Of a DNA stretch of 64,000 nt, positions 37,777 through 57,118 are shown piece by piece; the stretch's first letter is position 1, and each line of letters begins with the position of its first letter. The notes beneath the pieces were generated by a model, which ran no database searches, was not told the origin of the DNA, and saw nothing but the letters and a program-made list of their open reading frames with translations. The translations under genes were made by a program, and so were the position numbers. Where the stretch lies: positions 21,644,175 through 21,708,174 of the forward strand of contig NC_135560.1 of the NCBI RefSeq assembly GCF_964340395.1. Reading direction: 5' to 3'. Origin of the DNA: Glandiceps talaboti (Eukaryota; Hemichordata; Enteropneusta; Spengelidae).

Positions 37777-38449
37777 CACATGTTCTGATCTGTGAATTTG
37801 ATTGTGAACGGACTGGAGAGACGTTGTAAAGTTACTAGTTAGAGTAGAACAAGGCAAATGATATTTCGAAATATGTTCAAAGTGAAACTTATAGTTGTAT
37901 ATACAATTATAAGTACTTATATGTCTTCTCAAGTTGCATAATTTTTGTTCAGAAACAAAATGGTTCTCTCTGATCAGATGGAAATTAAGTTTAAGTTTTG
38001 ATATTTTCTTCCAGTAAATAAATTCCAGTCCGTTTTTATTCAAGTTATTGAAGTTACAGTGGAGGAGGTGACAAAACGAGAGTAATTCTGAGATCCCCTT
38101 TTCTACTAGAGGGCGCCCTTGCTAACGATCAACCTCCCTATCGGACATGGTACCATGTAAAATGAAAACATTGACCCGTGATCGAATTAGCATATGTGCG
38201 AAAAAAGCATAAGCGGATACTTTGACGGATACGATTTTATTTTACACCGGAATACAAAACTACATTTTTCCCAGTCATTTTACCCCTTCCTGAACCAGCA
38301 CACCAGTATTGGTTCAAAGCTGGATTCATGCCTTGGTAAAGGACGTATAGCTAGGATCACCTCGACCTTTTGTCATTATAATAAACTAATTTACATCATC
38401 TGAACAACAACCATTAACACACCTTTTTAGTTTGATTCCTGGCCGCAGA

Positions 38450-44523
<6,074 letters not shown>

Positions 44524-44581
44524 AAAAAAGTGATCGTTACCATTCTCATTTATCAGGTGAATGTCTTGTGTATAACTCCTG

Positions 44582-44587
44582 AATAAA
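44582..44587 (+). terminator. Candidate poly(A) signal of the oxidase gene
   Basis: AATAAA lies 59 bases after the TGA stop at 44523, a usual distance for a short 3' untranslated region. A canonical hexamer in AT-rich DNA can arise by chance. Confidence 0.5.
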
Positions 44588-45762
44588 ACAGAGATGAAAT
44601 GACATTTGATTTTTTATGTGGTGTGAATTTCTGTGTCTCGTTATGTTGCAATTTCGTGCACAGAGAGTTGTGATGAGTGTCATGGTAAACTTTCCGTTAA
44701 TACATTCGGATGTAGCAGATACCATGCTTCTACAATGTAAACCAGACAATGTGTTTTATATTGAGGATGACTGCCGTGCTTGCCGATCTATATATACCCT
44801 GCGGTGAAGTCAACGAACTATCATAATACAAAACAAGCCATTCTTGTTTTCCAAATTGACCCCCCCTCCCACTTCAAGTGGTGTTTTCCAAAATGACCCC
44901 CCACTTTAAGTGCCCGTTTTTCAAAATGACGCCCTCCCAACAAAAACACCACTCTCAGTCAACAACATGTGTATGATGCTGAGAAGTAACATGACTAAAG
45001 TACGCCCTCTACGTTGTACATCACCATTCCTTGCTGGTTTCTCCGTAGTCTTGCTGCTAGACGTTCGGGCTTTCTTTCGATACTATAAGCGAACGAAGTT
45101 CGCAGTGAGGGCTTGCCCATCCTCGATAGCGATGTTCGGACGTGTGTCGTATTCTATCGGAAGAACATCTGAGGTCTAGCAGATAGACTAGTTTCTCCGC
45201 AACTCTAAACTGTAGTGGGTTAAAGTACAGAAATTGAATATGGAAATGTTCATTCAATTTTAATCCATAAGCGGTAATTTATAACATGTGATTCAATCTA
45301 AAACTGCTGATGAAGTCACGATATGATGTACCGCATTTGAAAGCATGCGAAAATGACAATGTACTAAAATGTCGATTCCCAAATCGTCAACGTTTCATCA
45401 AAATTATCACCATGACTGTGTGTTGAATGCGATAAACTATGGGATATATTTGTAAAGGATCACAGAAAATCAAATACTCGCATTTCGTAGGTCTTTCCTA
45501 TAAATAGTTTTTAAAGAGAGTAATTCCTATCTCTATGAAATTGGAGTATAAATACGTAGCCATCATTTAGGACAAAACAATCTGCAATCAATGGTTTTTA
45601 TGACATTGCACAGGTACAGACACAGACATACACAGACATACACACAGAGACACACAGGCACAAACAGACACACACATAATACAAGAATACACCCGAATAG
45701 CCATCGCCAAACCCAGTTGTTGCACACTTAACCTAACTTGTAAAACTCACCAGTAACAAAAT

Positions 45763-45790
45763 ATTCTATTCTATTCTATTCTATTCTATT
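45763..45790. repeat. (TTCTA)n microsatellite
   Basis: Five to six copies of a TTCTA pentanucleotide. Confidence 0.9.
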
Positions 45791-47149
45791 CAAACAATAT
45801 TACCGAAATGGTTGATCTGTAAGTGTTACGTTAATTAAGTTACAGACTGTAAATCATTTGTCTATTGCAGCCAACCCCCAACCACCCTTACCCACCCCAT
45901 CCCGACAGAATTCTGCATATTCGAGTGATGGAATAAGTAAACAAGTAAACATCGCCCTCAATGTTGAAAAGATGAATACATGTATATTCGATCTTGGATT
46001 GTTTATTAAAGATAAATGGTGCTGACTAGCCCCATGTACAGATGAATTCGTGTCTGTGTATTTCATTTTGATCAGCAAAAACCCGATTTATCAGAAAATA
46101 TGAATGTGAATTTATGAATTATAGTTTAGTAAATAATTATGAACGATGGCGGTTGAGATAGGCTGCAGGCATTGTGTCAAACACATATTACGACAATATA
46201 GAACCAAGGGTAAGGGTGAAATGATTCATAATTTCAGCAAAACTCTAAAGAATGATGGAAGCCTTTCCCGAAGCTTAGAAATTTAACAGTTAAATAAATG
46301 ATGTTGTCTATACTTGAATGAATCTCGGCTCTTACTGTAAAAGCGACGCGTTTACAAACATTTGTCAGTGTTAAACTTCGCCCAGGTAGCCGGGGGCAAC
46401 CAGATCAAAAAACGCGCTAAGATAAACATCACTAGCAATGGAGCAATTTTTATGAATGAACTTTTCTTTGTAGTTCTGTACTGTAAAATGTGTCTATTTA
46501 AACTTGTTTGTATTCTGTGTCTGTACATAAATACCATGTGTAACAAAGACGGCGAAATCTCGTCAATTTCACAGAGTGTAGCCCTTTGTTCGTTTCATAG
46601 ACCCGGTGGATGGAACAATGGCACCGTACCCTTTTAGAAGGCTCGGTACAGAAGTCAAACGAACGTCGAATCGATAAAGATCGAACCTGAATAAACGTCC
46701 GTGTCGCGTTAATTACGTTGGTGTCGAACAGCATTCCAGAATTATTGACAAGTTTATATGAAATTGCAACTTTAAAGCTTCAAGCTGTAATAAATGAAAC
46801 AAGTATAAGCCTTTTGACTGTATATTAAAGAAATAGGCACATTCATTGTTAGCATTTGTCTACTAACATAATTGCATCACGGAAATCGTATTCTGTTCTA
46901 AATTTCTGCGATCGATGTATGCTATCACGGTAAATATATCTAACACAGGAAATCGAGTTCATTTTACTTATGTCAATTTCACGCATCTGACATTTTTGAG
47001 TGACTTGTCAAACATGCAACCGACATTTTATAATATGTGAACGACCGAATATTTAGAGGTGACTTAATGACATATATCGTCGAATTCAAAACTCTCGACA
47101 TCTTCTTGTTCATTATAATAATTATATTTAAATCATCGCATTATCAATG

Positions 47150-47330
47150 CCAATACTTTGTTATTGATCAGGGAGTTACTGAATTTGACTCAATACAAAT
47201 ACTTTGTTATTAGTCAGGGAGTTACTGAATTTAACTCAATACCAATATTTCGTTAGTAATCAGGTTGTACAGGATCTGAATTAATACCAGTATTTTGTTA
47301 GCAATCAGGGTGTACAGAATTTGAAAGAGA
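47150..47330. repeat. 46-bp tandem repeat, about four degenerate copies
   Basis: CCAATACTTTGTTATTGATC followed by AGGGAGTTACTGAATTTGAC and a short linker recurs near 47152, 47198, 47244 and 47289. The last two copies are diverged. Confidence 0.8.
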
Positions 47331-47530
47331 AAACGATATTTAAAAAAACTATAAAGTAATGATGACGTAATCTCTTAATTTCTATTCTTTGTTACGATTG
47401 GCGTTTCTACTTGAATTGCTTTACATTAAACGTAATATCAAAAGTCTTTTCTTATCCCTTGGATAGCTAGAAATCGTCTATTTATATAGAATTATCATAT
47501 GCCGAGTTGATGCTTTTGTTGATGTTTATT

Positions 47531-47531
<1 letters not shown>

Positions 47532-47604
<73 letters not shown>
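47532..47604. repeat. (GT)n(GA)n(GT)n compound microsatellite
   Basis: GT run, GA run (about 47549-47563), then a longer GT run. A G homopolymer follows near 47638-47649. Confidence 0.95.
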
Positions 47605-47605
<1 letters not shown>

Positions 47606-48873
47606 ATTTTGTGTTTTTGTTTGTTGTTGTTTTTATTGGGGGGGGGGGGTTCTGCTGTATTATCAAAATGTACTCGTAGTATTCTACTAACTGAAGCTTT
47701 CTTAAGCATCGTTTGGTATCGGTAGACGTGAAACCTCGGATTTAGGCATGATACCTAAACGATGACGTATATGTAATAATACATTCTTTGCTAAATTGTC
47801 GAGGAAATCCCACGGATGCCATTTACTGTACTGACAACGTCACAAGACTATTTTAAAACTAAACATCGACATTACACTATAACAGTTGTAATCGAGGGTT
47901 TTTACCATTCCCCCCTAGTTGTTTATGTCAATTTATTATCTCGATATTAGAATCGACTGCAAGTGCTGTCTCAATTCAAACCACTATAGTTATCTGAGGT
48001 GTTGGTAAGGCAGATATGTACAACTATATCTTATTTGGCTGCAAATCTATGGATTAATACAATTTCGCTCTCACTATACATTGTCAGATTGTTAAAACAA
48101 TATCAATTACAAGTTTGTGGGTGGGTTGTAAATCACATTTGTAATCTGCAATTTATCGACTAGATATAAATTATACAGTAATTTGTTGATATGATGAAGG
48201 ACGAATGAATGAGTGATCGGTTGATCAATCAATCGAACGATAGATTTTTGTCTTGTCAGTCAATGGTTGATGTATACATGTTAGTAGGTATACACACGGA
48301 GTATATATAGAATACATGTAGCCAATCTAGTTAACCAATTAAGTGAATACTAAATACAATTTGAAGTGTCGAGTAATAAGGGAAGTTCTTGTTTTATTCA
48401 TTTTAAAGTAATTGGGTGCAGAAACGGCTCGAATTACTTAACTTCGCAATTTTCTTGTTTTATTTCGTCTAACTCATTCTAACACCATTAAAAGTCAAAT
48501 AAATTTTCACCTTTCGGGTGTGAAAACCACAAAAGTTTGGGCATGTAACGATTTAATTAAGCAAACAGTAAATAAATTGTTAACATCTTGAAAGAGGTAT
48601 GTCAATTATAAATGTAGTCTGATTGTAAATCATTCTCAAATACAACTGTTGGTGTGTTATCCTATTTTTTAGTTCTACAAGGACGTCCTCGAGCCTTTAA
48701 GAATGAAACAATAAACACACATCAATAGTCGCTGTGTGGCACAACTTTTTTAACTTAAGAAAACTTTGCAATAATCTTATGGGATCGTAATTAGGAAAAT
48801 AGTTTTTCATAGGTTTGGGAGGCAAAACAAGTTGGATTGCTCACAAGTTGTCTCAAAATGAAATGTTGCTAGG

Positions 48874-49466
48874 CTGTTAGATTGAATTAAGTTGTTATGT
48901 CTGGCCAAACTGTTAGATTGAGTCAATTCATGTTAGGTCTGGTCAAACTGTTAGATAGCGTCAAGTCATGGTAGGTCTGGCTATACTGTTAGATTGAGTC
49001 AAGTCATGTTAGGTCTGGTCAAACTGTTAGATTGAGTCAATCAGTTAGGTCTGCTATACTGTTATATTAAGTCTAGTCAGTTTGGTCTGGCTAGACTGTT
49101 AAATTGCATCAGGTTAGTTACGCCTGGCTCTAATGTTACATGTAGTTAGGCCTGGTTAGACTATAGTTACATGTAGTTAGGCCTTGCTAGACTTTTATAT
49201 GCAGATAGGCCTGGGTAGACTTTTAGTTACATGTAATAAGCCTGGCTAGACTTTTAGATTTCGTCAAGTTACATGTAGTTATTAGGCCTGACTAAACTTT
49301 TAGTTATATGTACTTAGGCCTGGCTAGACTTTTAGTTACATGTAGTTAGGCTAGGCCTGACTAAAGTGTAGTTATATGTAGTTCGGCCTGACTATACTTT
49401 TAGTTACATGTACTTAGGCTAGGCTAGACTTTAGTTACATGTAGTTAGACCTGGCTAGACTTTGGT
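48874..49466. repeat. Degenerate minisatellite of two unit types
   Basis: The first part (about 48874-49110) repeats a unit of about 38 bases around GTCTGGTCAAACTGTTAGAT and TGAGTCAAGTCATGTTAG. The second part (about 49110-49466) repeats a unit of about 31 bases around TTAGTTACATGTAGTTAGGC and CTGGCTAGACT. The second unit looks derived from the first (shared GGCCTGGCTAGACT / GGTCTGGCTAGACTG core). Confidence 0.85.
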
Positions 49467-50792
49467 GACGCACATAATGCAAATTAAACAATCAGTGACA
49501 GTTTTCGATATGGAATTTCAAAAAAAAAAGATATTGCGATATATATTAATATTAAAGGAGAGGTATCATAGTAGCAATTACCTCCCTGGAGAAATACTTT
49601 CTGTTGACATACAGTCTAAAAAAGATGTCCTTGTGACCCGATCTTAGAGAAAGATACACAAAAAATCTGGCCTCTAAAAATACAATCTAGCCCGTGATGA
49701 ATTCGAATCGAATTTGGCATTTATTTAATTTCCTTTGCCAGGAACACTTCGTATCCTGTGGATGTCGGCGAGCGAAGCATCTAGACCTATTTGCATGTAA
49801 ATTGGCCATAACGAATATTGTATCATTTTCATAAAGCGACGCTCCTCTCATCGAATGTTGTGTTCGCTTTTAAAAGAAACGAGCTGACACAAAAACATCA
49901 CAGCAGGATTCTATCGTTGTCGATTTCAGTCAATGATGAATAATACCCGCCCTGGCTGTGAGACCATAATGAATTAGCCCGGGTTATAATTTTTCACTTT
50001 TCTTCCTCTTTGAGCGCCTTGAAAATTAGCAGCTTGGCTTGCTATGGCACTTGTTGATCGCATAGATTGCCTATCATTTCCGTGGTGTCTAGATAATGGG
50101 CAACCTCATTTGTCACGGCACTGTTGTACGTTTCATCAAAACATGTCCCTTCCATCACGCTGATAATACCATAGATATCGCGATAATTAGAGTTTTGGCA
50201 ACAGTTGCCAGTGAGGGGTTACATCGTTAAAACCCAGTCTGAAAAGAAGCGTACTGCAAGAGGGGAAGATTAGGTGTGTCAAGTTGAGACGCTAAAGCAG
50301 TCAGTGACTGTCAGTAAGCAATATAAAAATAGGCAACTTATTGCAGACAAACATGCTTGAACCTACATGCATCTATTTCTAATTGATAAACAAATGGTTA
50401 TTACCTAGTCATGTTTACATGGTTATGTGAAAATAAACGAATTGTGTTAAGTTCTACACTTTTCGTACCCTTTATGCACAATTAAGTGAAATAAAGAACG
50501 TAATTACAGATGAGATGTGACTGAAGAGTTACACCGAGAGGCACATCAAAATTATCCCCTATAATCAATTTCAATCACTGTAATGAATATAATTCAAAAC
50601 TTACCATGACGATTACTCTAACCAAACCTTTATTTTATTGTCATTCTTTCATCTACCATTGACATGTGTTGGTGATCAAATCTCTAAATTTCACTTTCAA
50701 ATCGTCCCAAACTATAGTTATTGATTAAATAGTTGATGACTTGAGTTTTAGTTTCGTTCATTCAATCGGCTATCCTTTCATCCACCCTACAA

Positions 50793-50860
50793 CCGACCAA
50801 CCAACCAACCAACCAACCAACCAACCAACCAACCAACCAACCAACCAACCAACCAACCAA
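50793..50860. repeat. (CCAA)n microsatellite
   Basis: About 17 copies of a CCAA tetranucleotide. Confidence 0.95.
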
Positions 50861-53800
50861 TCATGCCTGGCTGGCTGGTTGATTTGTTTATTTGTTATCT
50901 GCTTTTAACATTTCATTCGATTTGATTCATAATTTCCACATTGCCCATCTACTTTTATCTTTGGAATATAAGATTGACAGTGATACAGGAATATTCTAAC
51001 CTGATACCAGGCGACACGTGGAAACGTCGATTTTATGTCACAGACAGTCTCGCTGAAAAGAGAGAGACGAGGAATCCGAATGAGCTGAACCAAGGTCGAT
51101 AACGATGACATAGATTTCAAATCATTCTGGAGACAAAAGCCGTTGTCATAGCGACACGTTAAAATGTTTAACAAGAGTGTTGTTTGATAGTCGAATTCAA
51201 TTATATCAGAGCTGTGTCTCACATAATGTAAGTGGCAAAGTTAATAGCTCAGTGGCAGTAATATGATGTTTCACATGGATATACATCTAATTTCCCGACC
51301 CGTATTACGCCACGGAAGGCATTACTTAGGGCCCGCCATGGAGTTAAACACTTTATCATTACCATCATACAATATACAAGTAGTTTGTAATCTGTGAGAT
51401 TAACACATATGATAGAAACAACTTGTGAATTTCATACATCCAGACTTGATTAGTTTTAATTCTCTGTGGACGATATTATTCCTGACGGACCAGGACAGGT
51501 CGCACCGCGACCATTTCTGAGGAGCCTTCTTAAAAAAGTGACACCACTGTTCACGATATATCATGCCAGAATTGTCAGCTAGTCTAATAGCCTCTGGAAA
51601 AAGAAATGGCTTCGTCAATTCTTACCGCAATAGGTGGGGGTTCGTGTTACTACGATTTCCCTCGGCATTCTAGAGATGTTTTGTTTATTTCGTTATGATA
51701 TCGGTGGACTATGTGACACTGAATACTCGCTTTCTGTCTTGAACTGAATCTGAAGAAGCATTTAGAAACTGTTCAGAGCCAACAATGAACGCAAAAACCG
51801 TGTATACTTCGTTTTGTCTTCTCGGCTACTGTAATCTAAACGTACATCAAACAATTCCAAATTATCTCACACTCACATTTATTTCGAGGATTGATTCAAA
51901 TCAAAACAATTAAATTAAATTTAAATTTAAATTAATTAATATTGTGAGGTTATCATGTTAGAACTTCGTGATCAATGAATTGTACTGGACGCTAGTCACG
52001 GATACACTAATCAATTCATGATTTGTAATTATCTTTACAAGGCAACAAGTTGCTTCACTCATTTACTGTATATTACATTATTGCATCGTTTTGTGCCATG
52101 GTAAGAAACCAGACGGGGACTGAGGAGGAGGGGGATTCGAATAGGAGGGAGGGGTGGGGTGGGGTGGGAGGTGGGGTGGGGGGTAATGAAAGATAATATA
52201 ACCCGTGTGTATCAAGAAGTATGTTTACTGTATCCGTGAACTTCTGTTCCATTGTAGAAAAAGTAATAATAATTTATTGTAATGATTATCATTATCGTGG
52301 AGAAGTACAAGATGCTCGTAAATTTTACCATGACCAATTGTCCTGGGGCGTACGCCATTATATTTCAATTTCTCTGCTCACTAATTGTAATGTACTAACC
52401 TTCTACACACTTCACAGTCGGGCTATCCCCAGGCAATCTATGAACTTGGCAGACGGACAATCATATGACAAGTGGCGGTTACAGAGCAATGACGTCACAT
52501 GTATACCGTAAAAAAGGTAAATAGGGGTATAATAAAAAGTTACATTTGTAAAGTTTTAGGAACCTTTATCACATTTAGTTATGTTAAAACATAGAGAAAT
52601 TAGGATGACTAAATTTACAAAATATAAATTAAGTTTGTATTTTTTGCATATTTATAAATTTGTTGAGTTATGCACAATTCATTGGTCGCGTTATACTAAA
52701 AAAAAGTCTTCTAGATATTTTATATTTTCTTCGCCTTCAAATGCGTGCAAAGTGACTGAAGTGACTCACGGTTATGTAGTTTTATACTTTTAGATAAAGC
52801 GATTAGTTCTAGTTTTTCCTATGCAATATTTCAATACATGTTAGCATCCAAATGGTGAAAACATTGAAAAGTATCTTTGTGAACTTGTCCAGAGATATCC
52901 ATTGTCATTCTTTTATGTGGCTCTCACTGCATCACGTACAAAACAAAACTTCATCCAAAGAGGTCGATGACAAATGCATATCTAAAGCGATGTATTGTCC
53001 TTCAAAAGGAAACTGACAAAATATAGACTGTCCATGTATTATTCCTGCAATTCCGTACGAGCATTTCCCGCCAAAAATAATAGGTTCAAAATTTTAGTTT
53101 GTCTGAATAACACATTTTTCCGTATAACTTCTGAAAACATGATTCGAAGTGAATTTATATCAAAGTGTAGTACAAAAGTGATTATACTTTGAAAAGAAAA
53201 CCCGTTTCAATCACATATCAATGTTTTTCGTCTGACCTAGAGGTGACGACGTCGAAGAAAAACCCTGATGTCTGATGGGGATAGATTTGATCATAGTGTC
53301 GTATCGCTTGTTAAATTGGTTGCCATGATCAATTCTGAACTATACGCGGACCACATACAATTTGATCGTGACCTTTCTCTAAGAGTGATGTAAACCCCGG
53401 GGTACAAACCACTCGGGAAAGTCACGAATTCTGGTGTGAATTTGGCGTAGTAATTTATCAAAAGCAGTTACGGCATGTGTCGTTTAAACCACACGCAGCA
53501 GATCTAGGTTGATCTACAATACCACTAACATTAAAGGGGCACAGGCTGACTCTTTACGTTATCGGTCGTAAGTTTTGCTGCATGTTTCAAAGATACTCTA
53601 CCTACTGAAGCATTCTACCATCACTTACAATTGACTGAACTCAAACCTGGTATTAAGATATAATAACTTATAAATGATCAGATGACGTAATTTATAATAC
53701 GTATAAAAAGTGACGAGAAAAATCCAATCAACAGTTCTAACAATGCCAAGAGACAACTGTAATTTTATACAAGACATACATCAACATAGATTTATAGTTT

Positions 53801-56154
53801 AATCGAGATTTTATAGAAGTATTCGACTTCATCAACCCATATTATGCCACTCTAACATCATTTGAGGAACTTTCAAGAATATTTAAGAAGTTGAACGTCA
53901 ATTTACGATGTGGTCGCAGATTGATCGACTAAATCACCATGTGTTGTTATTGTTTTATTCAATACAGTCAGAAAATAGATGGTACACGCTGTCAATAAGA
54001 TCTTAGGTCTATTTAATCTTCATTATTTAACTTGTCGTCTATGCAACATGATTTCAAAGATACAACGGATGGCCACCTACCAATCAAAAACCAATTAAAT
54101 GTCGTTCGTCTGTACCTTGATAACAAATCGGAGATGAATGCGGTGGGGTTCGTTCTGTAGGCATAGACTCCCGGTTGATAAATATTGAAAAATTGATATC
54201 GTCTGGGATCTCTTCAAGAGTAAACTGGAAAATGTTCACCATGAATTATGTAATAGTATCCATACAGGCATGGATATATCTATGGAATTATTAAGTATGT
54301 AATAGTCGAATATATGGAATTATTAACTATTTCGGATTATGTACATGTAACATGCAATGTAATGAAATATCAAAAATATTATGAATGTGTCAACAAAAAT
54401 TATATAGTTGACGTGCAATTTGAAAATATATAAAATTGAAAAGGACCTAAAAATAATTTCTGTGCTGGGGGTTGCGACAACTGTCAAATTGTGTAGTACT
54501 ATGGCATTTGTGTTTTCGTCTTGAAACCTGTATTTTATTTAGTTTTAATTAGAAATTTTGCTATAATTTACCATGTTAACATTTATTAATCATTGCATAA
54601 CTGTGTTATACATTGCAAAGGCTTCCGAGAAATCAAAACTGCATATGAAGTCACCCAGGCCTGGTAATACGATGAGTACTCGTGGGTTTCGTTCAAATTG
54701 CTGTCATTTATATCATTCCAGACGATATCAAAATTTCAACACAACCGAGACACAAAACAATCCTTTAGTACTAAATTTAAAGTAAAATGAAGAAAGACAA
54801 TTTAGATAGATAACATTCCTCATATTTTGAAAAGCATATGACTTACGTTTGGTATTCTAGGAATGTCTGTAACGTCGAGTAGTGCATATTGGTTTAATTG
54901 TTCTTATGTGGTTTATAGATCTTTATATATATATAGATCCTATTTCAGAATTATGTTGTAATTTTCTTGGAGCAGATGACGTCATGTTTTGTTTTCAGTA
55001 TACTTCCATCGTGTGAAATATACTTCGGAGCTGGAGAGAGTGTTTGTTCATCTTCTACGAGTCATCAGTTAGCTTTTATCTTATTTCCACTTGTAATATT
55101 GGTACACTGTGTGTTGTTTTACTCAATCAACATCAGTAGATTAACCTAGTGTCGGATCAAATCAGTGGACTAACCAAGAGTCGGATCAGGATTAAACCAA
55201 ATAAATTGTGACAATCGATGTCGATATAGATCTAATTTTCTGTATGTTTCTGTGATATACTCAGACTATAAAGTTTGGCAACTTTAGTTAGATTCAAACG
55301 CTACATAATAATGAAAACAACGTCCAGAAGTCTATGGGTTTCAATGGCGACCTTAGTTTGACACATAGCAGTGTTTACACTGCTCTTCTAAAGTATATTT
55401 GTGTCTTATAAAACTATAAAAAGCGACAGGGAATTATGCATAAATGAATCATGGTGACACAATTTTTAGAGCAGAAAAATCAGTCATTGAAAGACTCGAG
55501 GAAAGAAATGACCTACTGACTACTGAGTGAGATAAGTATGGCATCTCATCAAGGTTAGAACAATAGCAATTGAAGTGAAATGGTATGGACAAGTCACCAC
55601 TAACAAACCTATACCTATGAATCAGATGTTGAAAGCAATGTTCTACCATAAAACCTCTAATATTAGACAAATCGGTGACTTTTATCTTATAGTTGTTTTA
55701 GCATTGAACCCAACATGTCTCCAAATAAAACAAGGTAACTTTACTCTCAATTTGACAACATTTCGTCCATAATTTCCCTTAATGTAATTTACTGATAGAT
55801 ATAACACTCATATGTTGGCTTCAAATTTATCACGAGAACATTAGGCTTGTCTGTAAATAATCACACACACAGAGACAAGATTAGAGAAAAAAAAGAACAT
55901 AACAAAGTTGAAATGAAGATGATAGATAAGAAAACCGACAAAGAAGTTAATCGATAGATAAGTCTTGCATGGGAGGCATTAAAGGACAGATGACGCTATC
56001 GGCAATCACAAGAAAATAACCTATTGGCGTCAACTCGAACGTGCTGTGGGAAAACGCTTCGACGTTTTGTAAATGTTTCAAAACAATTGATCAATCTTAG
56101 TCACGATATAATGGTACGAAATTTAACGGATTACTTCTTTCGCATGGGAATAAC

Positions 56155-56376
56155 TCAACGGTACACATGCACAGAATGAATTAAACCAACCAAGCATTTT
56201 TCTTTCACTTGTTTTTTTAGCCTGTGAAAGGACTCGTTTCCTGATTGTCTTAGTGGAAATAATCCGTCTGTGCAATAGTCCATCACTGTGTATTGTGTAG
56301 CATTAGTCTTCTCTACGAAGTCGCTGTAGTCTCTGATAAAGGGTATATCCAATGATGTAAACAGACCCCAGGCCAT
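56155..56376 (-). CDS. Possible exon or small gene, 73 residues, unrecognised
   Basis: An intact frame from an ATG in a near-ideal context (ACCATGGCC). Composition looks protein-like: MAWGLFTSLDIPFIRDYSDF, an NAT sequon, TVMDYCTDGLFPLRQ, an NES sequon, then the basic helix FHRLKKQVKEKC. There is no clear signal peptide or known domain. If it is a first exon, GCTTG|GTTGGT is the only near-donor and it is weak. It may be chance; the start context and composition are the only support. Confidence 0.3.
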   Translation of the reverse strand: MAWGLFTSLDIPFIRDYSDFVEKTNATQYTVMDYCTDGLFPLRQSGNESFHRLKKQVKEKCLVGLIHSVHVYR

Positions 56377-57021
56377 GGTACTGGCGGGAAGTTTTATCCT
56401 CTTTTTTTTCGATTCTGTTTCATGAAGTTCAATATCCTAGCCAGAAACTTATTTAATAATTTTCCTAGCTATACCACATACCGGTAATGTACTAGTTTGA
56501 TGACAACCTTGTGATCATCAACAAATCTGACAGAATCAAAATTGTTCTAACGATTACCCTTTTATGTTGTTTCTAAGTTATTCAATTTGTCGATTACTTT
56601 ATTTATTTATTATTATTACAAATACGCCTGAGTTTAATTGAACAAATCGACCGCATTACGTAATCGTGATTTAGACAACGCTTTGTTATAGCGAATAGCA
56701 TTTTACATTCCCACCTGGGGAGTATTAATTAGTGCTGTAAATTGAAATATACATGACTAGTGTAATAGGTTTTGCCTGAATGTAGCTGTCATGCTTTAAT
56801 TAATCATTTGGTTTGTTAAATAAAATCAAAACTAAAATACGTGATGTATTGCCTGGTTTTCGTGTATTGCGTTGTAATGGTGTATGCCATGTTGGGTAAC
56901 ATTGTACTCTGTTTTGCTTTTGTGCTGTTATGTGCTGTGTTTTGCTCTTCTACTGTTCTGTGTCGTGTTTTCCTCTTCTGCTTTGCTGTTTTGTGTAGTT
57001 GGTCAGATTTCAGGCTATGTT

Positions 57022-57118
57022 GTGTATTGTTGTGTTGTGTTGTGTATTGTTGTGTATTGTTGTGTTGTGTTGTGTTGTGTTGTGTTGTGTTGTGTTGTGT
57101 TGTGTTGTGTTGTGTTGT
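57022..57118. repeat. (TTGTG)n microsatellite
   Basis: A TTGTG pentanucleotide array. The Cys/Val-rich and Thr/Gln/His-rich frames over it on the two strands are artefacts. Confidence 0.95.
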
